A stretch of DNA of 64,000 bases, from NCBI GenBank assembly GCA_963810485.1, contig CAWENQ010000007.1:372001-436000 (forward strand), written 5' to 3'. Position 1 is the first letter of the stretch, and each line of letters begins with the position of its first letter. This DNA comes from DATKFM01 sp963810485. Lineage in GTDB: Bacteria > Pseudomonadota > Alphaproteobacteria > Dongiales > Dongiaceae. The position numbers and the translations under genes were made by a program. The notes under the pieces are model-generated. The model had not been told where the DNA came from. It ran no database searches and saw only the letters and a program-made list of their open reading frames with translations. Shown piece by piece: positions 22,201 to 27,423 of the stretch.

Positions 22201-24774
22201 TTTGGTGTCGCCCGTGCCCGTCAGCGTCAGATTTTCGACATCGGTTGCCAGCGCGTGGTCGACACTCGATTGAACGAGGTCCGTGCCTTCGCCTGCGGCC
22301 TCCGTGATGGTGTCGCCGCCGATATCCACGACATATGTGTCGTTGCCGGCGCCGCCCTTCATCGAATCGGCGCCCAACCCGCCATCGAGACTGTCGTCGT
22401 TGGCGCCGCCGGTCAGCGAGTCATTCTCCGTGCCGCCCTGCAGCGTGTCATTGCCATCGCCGCCGTCCAGGCTGTCGGCGCCGGCGGCACCGGAGAGCTG
22501 GTTCTTGGCGGTGTTGCCCGTGATGATATTGCCGACGTCATTGCCGGTGCCGTTGATGGTATCGGCGCCGGTCAAGGTCAGGTTTTCGAGTTCGGCGCCG
22601 AGCGTATAATCGACGCTCGACTGCACGAGATCGGCGGTGCCCTCGCCGGGATTCTCCGTGATCGTGTCGCCGCCATTGTCCACGACATATGTGTCGTTGC
22701 CGGCGCCGCCCTTCATCGCGTCCGCGCCGGCGCCGCCATCCAGGCTGTCGTCGTTTGCGCCGCCGGTCAACGAGTCATTCTCCGTGCCGCCCTGCAGCGT
22801 GTCATTGCCATCGCCGCCATCCAGCGTGTCGGCGCCTGCCAGGCCCGAAAGCGTGTTGGCGCCGGTGTTGCCATCGATGATGTTCGCAACGGCGTTGCCC
22901 GTGCCGCTGATGCCGGCGCCGCCCGTCAGCTTCAGATTCTCTAGACCGCCCACAAGCGTATAGCTGGTGCCGATCTGGGCTTCATCGGTGCCGCCGGTAT
23001 CGCTGATCGTGTCGCTGGCATCGATGATGTAGGTGTCGTTGCCCGTGCCGCCGGCCAGGGAGTCGTTACCGCTGCCGCCATCGAGCGTGTCGTTGCCGCC
23101 CTGGCCGTGCAGCGTATCCAGACCCGCCGAGCCACCCGTCAGGCTGCTGGAGGTGGTGTTGGCCGTGATGTCGTTGTTTTCGGCGTTGCCGCCGCCGAGC
23201 GTCGCGGCGCCGGACAGCGTCAGAACTTCGACATTCGCAGCAAGCGTCGCGATGTTGACGCTGGATTGGACCGTGTCCTTGCCGCCGGAACCGGCCTCGG
23301 CCACGACATCGGCCAACGAATCGACGACAAAGGTATCGTCGCCCAGGCCGCCGGTCATATTGTCGTCGCCGAGGCCGCCGTTCAGCGTGTCGTTGTCGTC
23401 GCCGCCGATGAGGGTGTCATTGTCGTTGCCGCCCAAGAGGGAATCGTTGCCCGTGCCGCCATCGAGCGTATCGGTGCCGATACCGCCATCGAGAGTGTCA
23501 TTGAGATCGCCGCCGGCGAGCGAATCGTTGCCGTCCCCTCCAGAAAGATTGTTCGCGTTGGCATTGCCAAGGATCTTGTTGTTCCCCGCATTGCCGACGC
23601 CCTGCGTGGCGGCGCCAAGCAGCGTGAGATTCTCGACGTTGTCGGCAAGGTCGGCGATGTTGGCTGTTGATTCGACGGTATCGACGTCCGCACCCGCGGC
23701 TTCGGTGATGATGTCGGCTGCGGTATCGACAATGTAGGTGTCATTGCCGGTGCCGCCTTCCAGTGTGTCGGTGCCGGCACCGCCTTCCAGCGTGTCGTTG
23801 CCGATGCCGCCGACCAACTTATCGTTGTTGATGCCGCCATCGAGCGAGTCTGTGCCATCGCCGCCGTCGAGTGTGTCGTTCCCATCGCCGCCGTCGATCA
23901 CGTCGTTGTTGGCGCCGCCGGCAAGCGAATCAAGGCCGGCTTGACCAACGAGTGTATCGTTGCCGGCATCGCCGATGAGGTCGTCATCGTTGGCGCCGCC
24001 GTCGAGGGAGTCGGCGTCAATACCGCCGTCGAGCGTGTCATTGCCGGCGCCGCCGAGGAGCGTGTCGGTGTCGCCATTGCCGATCAGCGAGTCATTTGCG
24101 CCGTCGCCATCGAGAACATTTTTGCCGCTTGTGCCGGTGATTGTGTTGGCAATCGCATTGCCTTTGCCGTCGATATCCGTGCCGACGAGGATCAGGTTCT
24201 CGACATTTGCATCCAGGGCAGTGATCGTGACGATCGATTGGACCGTGTCCGTCCCTTGGCCCGAGACCTCGACGACGGAGTCGCTCGCGGAATCGACGAA
24301 GTAGAAATCGTTGTCATCGCCACCGATGAGCGTATCGGCGCCCGTGCCGCCGTCGAGCGTGTCGTCGCCATCGCTGCCGTCGAGCGTGTCATCGCCGCCC
24401 TTGCCGTCGATGCTGTCGTTGCCGGCGAAGCCGATCAGATGATCTGCATCGGCGGAGCCGGTAAGAGTATCGTCTTCAGCAAACACTACGCTGAGAAGCG
24501 CATTACTGTTCGGGGCCGTCGTGAACGTCGTCACCGGTACGTTGTTCAGGCCGGTGACTATGAATTCTTGAGAACCACCGGTCCGTTCCCAACCGGTAAC
24601 GGTGCCTGCAGTATCATCGCCGTCCACGAATCCGTCGCCGTCGAGCGTGTCGGTTACGGTTCCATTCGTGTACTCAACTTGGTTTGTGCTGTTGAACGTA
24701 CGCATACCGCCCGTGAGGACCGAAAGATCCAGCGTTGTAAAATCAACGGCGGTATTTGCGACAAAAACTGCCAC
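7962..24774 (-). CDS. Giant RTX repeat protein, secreted by type I system (frameshifted, whole gene)
   Basis: Calcium-binding RTX surface or secreted protein, probably an adhesin or biofilm factor (inference). Residues 1-105 lack repeats. From there to near the end, blocks of GGxGxDxLxG nonapeptides alternate with beta-strand stretches such as DTVQSSVNFTL and IENLTLTGTA; I count about 59 E-N-L-T-L-like units. The last 110 residues (GLDFITDFEEGGD to FILTHDP) form a type I secretion C-terminal target domain. Three single-base indels split the frame: one extra base near 17521, one extra near 13161, one missing near 10470. Correcting them gives 16,812 bases, or 5,603 residues plus stop. The start is the GTG at 24774 behind AGGGAG. 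No type I exporter genes are in the window. Confidence 0.85.
10379..13243 (-). CDS. RTX gene, frame segment 3
   Basis: In frame from about 13161 (SASDVTTEESGKGTD) to about 10471 (GDVLIEKA). The units here are more diverged, with GTGNFNGTGNADANQIEGN and similar variants, and include partial units. The frame is lost near 10468-10473, where the segments join as IEK/GDGEGIDS if a single base is restored in the cctttt run. Confidence 0.78.
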   Translation of the reverse strand: MPPPTPWMAPAVQTACPAATATIPMSSNSASDVTTEESGKGTDLVQTTVSLTLAANIENLTLIGTAVSGTGNLLDNIVTGNASANTLDGAVGADSLAGGDGNDTYIVDDLGDLVTELAGKGTDTVQSGVNFTLGADLENLTLTGTAGAGTGNILANLINGNAGSNTLNGLGGADTMIGGDGDDRYIVDISGDVISELAGALSGSDTVEAGADFKLGINIENLILTGTGNFNGTGNADANQIEGNSGDNLLTGGGGNDSLSGGLGNDTLSGNDGANTLAGGGGNDVYIIDAAADAVIENANEGIDELRLNVTFSLGGKNSTFIENLTLEGTGNIGGTGNSLNNKIVGNSGNNTLNGGGGNDTLIGGLGNDFYVIDDGKDVVTEEKDGGIDTVASAVSITLAGLSEIEDMQLTGNNSVSATGSDTNNKITGNGGNNSLSGGNGNDTLVGDNDNSADTLNGGLGDDTFFVVGTDDTVIDTGGFDTVFSTDSLTLAKGIEVGITTGNGDMDIIGTAGNDSLEAAGDGSDFIDGRAGADTMRGGTFDDIYVVDNVGDLVIENATEGTDTVRSFISYTLTDNVENLELLGTGSISGTGNAEKNSITGNAGNNRIDGGANADIMIGGKGNDTYVVDNFLDNIVEKSGPGEGTDTIEASSDFSIFTIANIESLVLVGTDAIDGKGSAVGNRIIGNSNDNKLEGDGGNDTLIGGIGTGNDTLDGGFGVDAMNGGLGDDTYVLDRTGKTFDTIVEGVGGGTDTVQLGFFTAAGYVLGANLENLEIIAGGIIHAFGNGANNKMTGNGDENTLNGGGGSDTMIGLDGDDFYVVNLETDVIIEATDEGDDTIITQFKTDLNKVGLEDVENVWLQGTKAVSLIGNDLFNFLLGNNSANSLVGGIGNDTLTGAGGADTQVGGVGNDRLHYDNKGDVLIEKATARASIRSPGRSASISIWRHSTASRTSS
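12930..20980 (-). repeat. Tandem array of about 240-bp RTX units
   Basis: Successive units recur every 240 bases (rarely 243) in two stretches, about 12,930-19,390 and 19,640-20,980, separated by a short nonapeptide-only segment. The consensus unit reads roughly GNASANTLDGAAGADSLLGG, then DGNDTYIVDNLGDKVTELAG, then KGTDTVKSSVNFTLGADIEN, then LTLTGTAISGTGN. Neighbouring units are nearly identical at base level, which points to recent duplication or gene conversion and makes assembly here unreliable. Confidence 0.9.
13017..17597 (-). CDS. RTX gene, frame segment 2 (central)
   Basis: In frame with the protein from about 17520 to 13162; the first about 25 and last about 48 codons of the open frame are out of frame. 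It contains 18 regular units, nearly all exactly 240 bases long. Two variant units (near 14.3 and 15.0 kb) carry GVGDIDEIQTT and are 243 bases long. At 13161 one extra T (plus strand) changes the expected VVDSASD to VVELGVR. Confidence 0.8.
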   Translation of the reverse strand: MGWATSSSATPAPIRWMVLAGRTACLGGDGDDTYVVDALGDQVTELTGKGTDTVQSGVSFTLGAEIENLTLTGTAISGTGNTLDNLITGNAMANTLDGAAGADSLLGGDGDDTYIVDDLGDKVTELAANGTDTVKSAVNFILGAEIENLTLTGTAISGTGNALGNIITGNASANTLDGAAGADSLSGGGGNDTYVVDNAGDDVSEVGGSGTDTVQSSVNFTLGDDIENLTLTGTAISGTGNELGNVITGNASANTLDGATGADSLSGGDGNDTYIVDNLGDKVTELAGKGADTVKSSVNFTLGADIENLTLTGTAISGTGNELANIITGNASANTLDGAAGADSLLGGDGDDTYLVDDAGDKVTELAGKGLDSVQSSISFTLGAELENLTLIGTAISGTGNTLDNIITGNAVGNTLDGAAGADSLSGADGDDTYIVDDAGDKVTELAGKGADTVQSSINFTLGAELENLTLTGAALTGTGNALGNIINGNANGNTLDGAGGADSLFGGDGNDLYIVDNLGDQVTEAVGKGTDTVQSAVNFTLGADIENLTLTGAAVSGTGNELGNVITGNAVGNTLDGAVGADSLLGGDGNDTYIVDNLGDKVTELVGKGIDTVKSSVNFTLGADIENLTLTGTAISGTGNTLDNIITGNASANTLDGAAGADSLLGGDGDDTYIVDDLGDDVTELAGKGLDTVKSGVNFTLGAELENLTLTGTATTGTGNTLGNIITGNAIGNTLDGAAGADSLLGGDGDDTYIVDDIGDKVTELAANGSDTVKSSVNFILGAELENLTLTGTAISGTGNTLGNIIIGNASANTLDGAAGADSLTGGEGNDTYIVDSASDLVTEAGVGDIDEIQTTANLGALAANIENLTLLTGATIGIGNGLGNKITGNAVANTLDGGVGEDSLAGGDGNDTYIVDDSGDQVTELAGNGTDTVKSAVNFILGADLENLTLTDAAVSGTGNILANIITGNAVGNTLDGAAGADSLLGGDGNDTYIVDDIGDKVTEVAANGTDTVKSSVNFILGAELENLTLTGTAISGTGNTLGNIIIGNASANTLDGAAGADSLTGGEGNDIYIVDSTSDVVTETGVGDIDEIQTTTNLADLDASVENLTLLTGATIGIGNTLANIITGNTLANTLDGGAGADSLSGGGGNDTYIVDDLGDKITELAANGTDTVQSAVNFVLGAELENLTLTGAAVSGTGNTLANIITGNAADNTLDGAAGADSLLGGDGDDTYVVDDLGDKITELAANGADTVKSGVNFVLGAELENLTLTGTAATGTGNILANIITGNASANTLDGAAGADSLLGGDGNDTYIVDNLDDLVTELAGKGTDTVQSGVNFTLGAELENLTLTGTAATGTGNILANIISGNASANTLDGAAGADSLLGGDGNDTYIVDDLGDKVTELAANGTDIVKSSVSFTLGAEIENLTLTGTAASGIGNTLGNIIIGNAAANTLDGAGGADSLSGGDGNDTYVVELGVRRHDGRIRQGHRPGADHGQPDPGGKHREPDADRDGGFGHRQPAR
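17089..24774 (-). CDS. RTX gene, frame segment 1 (N-terminal)
   Basis: This open frame is correct from the GTG at 24774 to about 17521, then reads out of frame (an Arg-rich nonsense tail) to a stop at 17089. It holds the non-repeat N-terminus, a variable RTX zone rich in short DTLDGG-type repeats (about 24.5-21 kb), and the first 14 or so of the regular 80-residue units. At 17521 an extra A (plus strand) in gccgccgAgacaggctg interrupts what is otherwise the standard unit sequence. Confidence 0.8.
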   Translation of the reverse strand: MAVFVANTAVDFTTLDLSVLTGGMRTFNSTNQVEYTNGTVTDTLDGDGFVDGDDTAGTVTGWERTGGSQEFIVTGLNNVPVTTFTTAPNSNALLSVVFAEDDTLTGSADADHLIGFAGNDSIDGKGGDDTLDGSDGDDTLDGGTGADTLIGGDDNDFYFVDSASDSVVEVSGQGTDTVQSIVTITALDANVENLILVGTDIDGKGNAIANTITGTSGKNVLDGDGANDSLIGNGDTDTLLGGAGNDTLDGGIDADSLDGGANDDDLIGDAGNDTLVGQAGLDSLAGGANNDVIDGGDGNDTLDGGDGTDSLDGGINNDKLVGGIGNDTLEGGAGTDTLEGGTGNDTYIVDTAADIITEAAGADVDTVESTANIADLADNVENLTLLGAATQGVGNAGNNKILGNANANNLSGGDGNDSLAGGDLNDTLDGGIGTDTLDGGTGNDSLLGGNDNDTLIGGDDNDTLNGGLGDDNMTGGLGDDTFVVDSLADVVAEAGSGGKDTVQSSVNIATLAANVEVLTLSGAATLGGGNAENNDITANTTSSSLTGGSAGLDTLHGQGGNDTLDGGSGNDSLAGGTGNDTYIIDASDTISDTGGTDEAQIGTSYTLVGGLENLKLTGGAGISGTGNAVANIIDGNTGANTLSGLAGADTLDGGDGNDTLQGGTENDSLTGGANDDSLDGGAGADAMKGGAGNDTYVVDNGGDTITENPGEGTADLVQSSVDYTLGAELENLTLTGADTINGTGNDVGNIITGNTAKNQLSGAAGADSLDGGDGNDTLQGGTENDSLTGGANDDSLDGGLGADSMKGGAGNDTYVVDIGGDTITEAAGEGTDLVQSSVDHALATDVENLTLTGTGDTKGTGNASANVITGNTGANKLLGGGENDTLDGGSGNDTLQGDAGADKLSGGLGDDTYVIDSTDTVTEGSGAGTGTDTVEIDTTYALGANVENLKLTGTDDVDGFGNNLANTIVGNSGANSLDGGAASDSLSGAAGADTLEGGAGPDTLAGGANDDLYIVDTTNDVITEILNDGKDTVQSSVTYSLATIDNVENLVLAPATGDIGGTGNALANTITGNEGNNNLAGGGENDSLTGNEGNDTLDGGTGNDTLDGGLGNDTYIVDTSSDSYAEGLNQGTDEVQSSAASTTLGANIENLTLLNGGASGTGNDLVNKITGNTGANTLSGLGGNDTVDGAAGKDSLSGGLDNDSLTGGADNDTLDGGAGADTLDGSDGDDSLIGGTENDSLVGGIGADNIDGGLGADTMAGGTGADTYVVDNVDDDVSEAGGSGTDTVLSSVNFTLGADIENLTLTGTAISGTGNTLANVITGNASANTLDGATGADTLSGGGGNDTYVVDNAGDDVSEAGGSGTDTVLSSVNFTLGADIENLTLTGTAVSGTGNELDNIITGNAAANTLDGSTGADSLLGGDGNDTYIVDNLGDKVTELTGKGIDTVKSSVNFTLGADIENLTLTGTAISGTGNELGNIITGNASANTLDGGSGADSLAGDDGSDTYIVDDLDDQVTEAVGKGTDTVKSSVDFTLGANVENLTLTGTAISGTGNGLDNAIIGNASANTLDGAVGADSLSGGGGNDTYIVDNLGDQVSEAGGSGTDLVQSSVNFTLGTDIENLTLTGTAVSGTGNGLGNVITGNAAANTLDGAGGADSLFGGDGNDTYIVDNIGDQVTELAGKGTDTVKSSVTFTLGADIENLTLTGGGAIDGTGNGAANSIVGNSGINTLSGLVGNDTLDGGDGNDTLLGGADNDSLTGGIGNDSVDGGTGADSMAGGDGDDIYVVDNASDDVNESGTGVDEVRASISYSLAAAGTVENLTLTGTAVSGTGNALDNIITGNDVANTLDGGTGADSLLGGDGDDTYIVDNIGDKVTELAGKGSDTVKSSVNFTLGADVENLTLTGTAISGTGNTLDNTIIGNASANTLDGAAGADSLSGGGGNDTYVVDNAGDEVSEVGGSGTDTVLSSVSFTLGTDIENLTLTGTAISGTGNGLNNVITGNASANTLDGATGADSLSGGGGNDTYIVDNIGDDVSEAGGSGTDTVLSSVNFTLGDDIENLTLTGTAVNGTGNELNNVITGNASANTLDGAGGADSLLGGDGNDTYIVDNLSDQVTELAGKGTDTVKSSVNFTLGTGIENLTLTGTAASGTGNGLNNVIIGNASANTLDGAVGADSLSGDDGDDTYVVDDLGDDVTELAGKGIDTVKSSVNFTLGANIENLTLTGTAISGTGNELNNVINGNASANTLDGAAGADSLFGGGGNDTYIVDNLGDQVSETGGSGTDTVLSSVSFTLGPDIENLTLTGTAVSGTGNGLGNVITGNAAANTLDGAGGADSLLGGDGNDTYVVDNLGDQVTELAGKGIDTVQSAVNFTLGADIENLTLTGTAISGTGNGLGNVIIGNASANTLDGAGGADSLSRRRRRRYLCCRRSWRPGNRADRQRHGHGPIRRQFHAGRGNREPDADRHGDQRHRQYARQPHHRQCHGQYVGWRGGRRQPPRRRRRRYVYCRRPRRQGHRTGRQWHGHRQIGRQLHPGRRNRKSDADWYSDQRHRQCARQHHHR

Positions 24775-24813
24775 GGCAATAACTCCCTACGCGTGATAAA
24801 CTAATTGCCGTGG
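24771..24813 (-). promoter_or_regulatory. Hairpin over the RTX start codon
   Basis: CCACGGCAAT at 24771-24780 and ATTGCCGTGG at 24804-24813 are perfect 10-bp inverted copies. In the mRNA the 3' arm contains the GTG start codon (ATTGCC-GTG-G), and the 23-base loop contains the ribosome-binding site AGGGAG. Folding would hide the start codon, so translational control is plausible. Confidence 0.55.
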
Positions 24814-25295
24814 GATCTTGCGGTGACAGGCGTCACAGGTAAGCGCTGCGGGTAGTGCGATCGAGTTGCTGCGGCCCTGCGTTCAGGCGTCCGCGTTGCT
24901 GTCGGGAATACTGCGCGTGCTATGGAGCGGCATCACGACTTGCCCGCCCGCACTGCGCCACTGCTGGAGAACTGCTAGACCCCTAAAGTCCTTGGCGTTC
25001 TTCAGTCCCGGTGATCCACCCAGAGTACTTTGTTCGTGTGCCCTTTTTCGCTCGCGATCCACGACCGCGTGTTAGCGAAAAACCTAGGCCAGACGGCCTC
25101 TTCGCAACAATGCTTGAGCACTTACGGCTCGATTACAATTTGGTAATTTACCGTACATCTTCACATCACGGCGTTGTGATGGAACGGCTTTACACTACCG
25201 TTACGCCGCCATTAGTGCGACCAGCGCAGCGGCAAAGCGCTACCGCTGCGATGATCTGGTGATCATCGCGTCACATTCTGTGGATAAGCGCCCTG
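24775..25295. other. Intergenic region, RTX start to grpE stop
   Basis: 521 bases without a convincing gene. Besides the start-codon hairpin it holds GTGAC-AGGC-GTCAC (24823-24836), a small operator-like palindrome about 50 bases before the RTX start, and two overlapping stem-loops at 25225-25269. It is visibly more AT-rich at 25080-25200 than the genes on either side. Two short open frames on the plus strand (about 69 and 83 codons) have no recognisable features. Confidence 0.6.
25225..25269 (-). terminator. Two overlapping stem-loops downstream of grpE
   Basis: Hairpin one: CGCAGCGG (25225-25232) with CCGCTGCG (25243-25250), loop 10. Hairpin two: GCGATGATC (25248-25256) with GATCATCGC (25261-25269), loop TGGT. 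They share bases 25248-25250, so the two full stems compete at those positions. Hairpin two starts 27 bases past the grpE stop. Neither has a T-run, so this is either a Rho-type end or an mRNA 3' stabiliser. Confidence 0.4.
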
Positions 25296-26153
25296 CTAGG
25301 ATTTCGAGTCGTCGGCCGGCGGGGTTTCCGCGTCCGGCTGCGGCTCTTCCGTGAGGCTCGAGAAATCGAGGCTGAGGCCGTCGTCGGGCGGCGGCGCTTC
25401 TTCCTCGTCCAGGAAGTCCATGTCATCAGGATCATCGGCCGGCGGCGGCGCTTCCGCCGCGCCGTCGCCCTTGGCCACGCCGACCAGCGCCGGCCGCAGC
25501 AGCCGGTCATGGATCAGGTAGCCCGGCTCCATCACCTGCACCACGGTGCCTTGCGGCTGTCCGGTGCCCGGCACTTCGAACATCGCCTGGTGGAAATTGC
25601 TGTCGAACTTCTCGCCCAGCGGACTGATCTGCCTGATGGCGTGCTTCTCGAAGGCGGTGAGCAGCAGGCGCTCGGTCATCTCCACGCCGGTGGCCAAATT
25701 GGCCAGCGCCTCGTCATAGGCCAGCGCCTCCTGCGGCACATGCTCGATGGCGCGGCGCAGATTGTCCGCCACGACCAGGATGTCCTTGGCCAGGATCGCC
25801 GGCGCATGCTTCACCGCCTCGTCGCGGTCGCGCTGCGTGCGGCGGCGGGTGTTCTCCGCCTCGGCCATGGCACGGAGCGCGTGGTCCTTATACTCGGCGA
25901 CCTGGGCTTGCGCGGCGGACAGCGCCGCCGCCAGCTCGGCCTCGCGGCTGGCCTTGGTGGATCCGGCCGCCTTCGGCTCCGATGTCGGCCCGGTCGCCTT
26001 CGGCTCCGATACCGACCCGGTCGCCTTCGGCTCCGGCGTCGCCGAGGAATCGTTTGCTGCCCGGTCGTTGGCCACGGAATCGTTCGCCGCGCGGTCCGAC
26101 GCCGCGGGGCCCGGTTCCGTCTCGTCCGGACCGTTTTCCTGATCGTTCATCAT
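25296..26153 (-). CDS. grpE: Nucleotide exchange factor GrpE
   Basis: Exchange factor that releases ADP from DnaK. The core covers about residues 70-215: a helical coiled-coil (EAELAAALSAAQAQVAEYKD), RAMAEAENTRRRTQRD, then the beta domain ending in GYLIHDRLLRPALVGVAKG. At 285 residues it is well above the usual 190-210. The extra length is an N-terminal low-complexity stretch (repeated AANDS and EPKATG units) and a Pro/Asp/Glu-rich C-terminal tail of about 55 residues. The start is one of two adjacent ATGs (26153 or 26150) behind AAAGG. It lies 8 bases after hrcA, clearly one operon. Confidence 0.93.
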   Translation of the reverse strand: MMNDQENGPDETEPGPAASDRAANDSVANDRAANDSSATPEPKATGSVSEPKATGPTSEPKAAGSTKASREAELAAALSAAQAQVAEYKDHALRAMAEAENTRRRTQRDRDEAVKHAPAILAKDILVVADNLRRAIEHVPQEALAYDEALANLATGVEMTERLLLTAFEKHAIRQISPLGEKFDSNFHQAMFEVPGTGQPQGTVVQVMEPGYLIHDRLLRPALVGVAKGDGAAEAPPPADDPDDMDFLDEEEAPPPDDGLSLDFSSLTEEPQPDAETPPADDSKS

Positions 26154-26161
26154 CCAAACCT

Positions 26162-27224
26162 TTAGCCGAGAATGCGCCCGATGACCCGTGCCGTGTAGTC
26201 GACCATGGGTATAACACGGGCGTAGTTAATTCTTGTCGGACCGATAACGCCGACCGCGCCGACGATCTTTTGCCGACTATCCCGGTAGGGTGCAATGACC
26301 ATCGAGCAGCCCGCCAGGCCGAACAACTCGTTCTGGGCGCCGATGAAAATCTGAACGCCTTCAGCAGTTTCCGCGGAATCCAGGAGCTTGGCCAGGGATT
26401 CCTTGGTCTCCAGGGCGGCGAACAGGGCCCGGATCCGCTCAAGGTCCGAGAGCGCCGTGACATTCTCCAAGAGGTTGGCCTGGCCGCGGACGATCAGGGC
26501 GCCGCCGATATTGCCGCCGGCCCAGGTGGCGAGACCCGCCTCCACCACCCGGCTGGTCAGGGCGTCCAGCTCGGCCTTGTGCTGCTCCATCTCCGTCATC
26601 ACGGCGGCGCGGGCCTCGGCCAGGGTGCGGCCCACCAGCCGGCTGGCGAGGAAATTCGAGGCCTCGATCAGCGACGAGGACGGCAAGCCCACGGGCACGT
26701 CGATTATGCGATTTTCCACCTGGCCGTCCTCGGTCACCAGCACCACCAATGCTCGGCCGGGGCCGAGATGGAGGAATTCGATATGCTTCAGGGTGCGCTC
26801 GGCCTTCGGCGCCACCACCAGGCCGGCGCACCGCGACAGGCCGGACAGCAGTTGCGAGGCCTCTTCCATCACCTCCGGCACGCTGCGGCCGGCGGCGGCG
26901 CATTTGCCGTCGATGGTGCGGCGCTCGTCCTGGGTCAGGTCGCCCAGCTCCAGGAGGCCGTTGACGAACAGCCTGAGGCCCCGGTCGGTCGGCAGCCGGC
27001 CGGCCGACGTGTGAGGCGCATAGAGCAGCCCGGCCTCTTCCAGATCCGACATGACATTGCGGATGGTCGCCGGCGACAGCGCCATGCCCAGCCGGCGCGA
27101 GATCGAGCGCGAGCCGACGGGCTCGCCGGTCTCCACATACGCATCGACGATGTGACGGAGAACCTGACGAGACCGTTCGTTGAGATCGCCGAGTTCGAGA
27201 AGTGTTTCCTTCGGGCATCTTCAT
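26162..27224 (-). CDS. hrcA: Heat-inducible transcription repressor HrcA (frameshift near start)
   Basis: Repressor that binds CIRCE operators, normally before groESL. The N-terminal winged helix includes ETGEPVGSRSISRRLGMALS and SPATIRNVMSDLEEAGLL; the rest is the HrcA effector domain up to VDYTARVIGRILG. The conserved frame continues upstream of the GTG at 27136 as LLELGDLNERSRQVLRHIVD, which belongs to HrcA, but then meets a stop with no usable start codon. Removing one T near 27200 joins it to ATG at 27224 (MKMPEGNT). The 324 codons from 27136 are intact. It is followed directly by grpE. Confidence 0.9.
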
Positions 27225-27247
27225 CCGTGGGTGCCGCGTGCAAAATC

Positions 27248-27276
27248 AATGTAGTAATGGGCGTATGCAGCGTCAA
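27248..27276 (-). promoter_or_regulatory. Putative sigma-70 promoter of hrcA-grpE
   Basis: On the minus strand TTGACG (27276-27271), 17 bases, then TACATT (27253-27248). The -35 matches 5 of 6 positions and the -10 matches 4 of 6. Initiation would fall about 17 bases before the ATG at 27224. No CIRCE or sigma-32 motif is visible here. Confidence 0.45.
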
Positions 27277-27423
27277 CGCAACCGCTTTACCCTTGTTCCC
27301 GCTGATTTATTTGGAGTCTTTGCGCCATCAGCCGGAAATCAGCAAAGCCTAGACCCGGCGGGACGGGCCGGATAGCGTGCGCGCCCGAGTTTCCGTCGCG
27401 CGCCGCCGCGCAGAGGTCCTGCC

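Noticed and set aside
7962..24774. Programmed frameshifting in the RTX gene
   Set aside because: The three sites share no slippery heptamer or common context, the shifts differ in direction, and similar indels occur in unrelated genes; sequence error is simpler.
24866..25262. Two short plus-strand frames (69 and 83 codons) in the RTX-grpE gap
   Set aside because: No ribosome site, no signal or domain, and they overlap each other in different frames in a region with hairpins and operator-like sequence.
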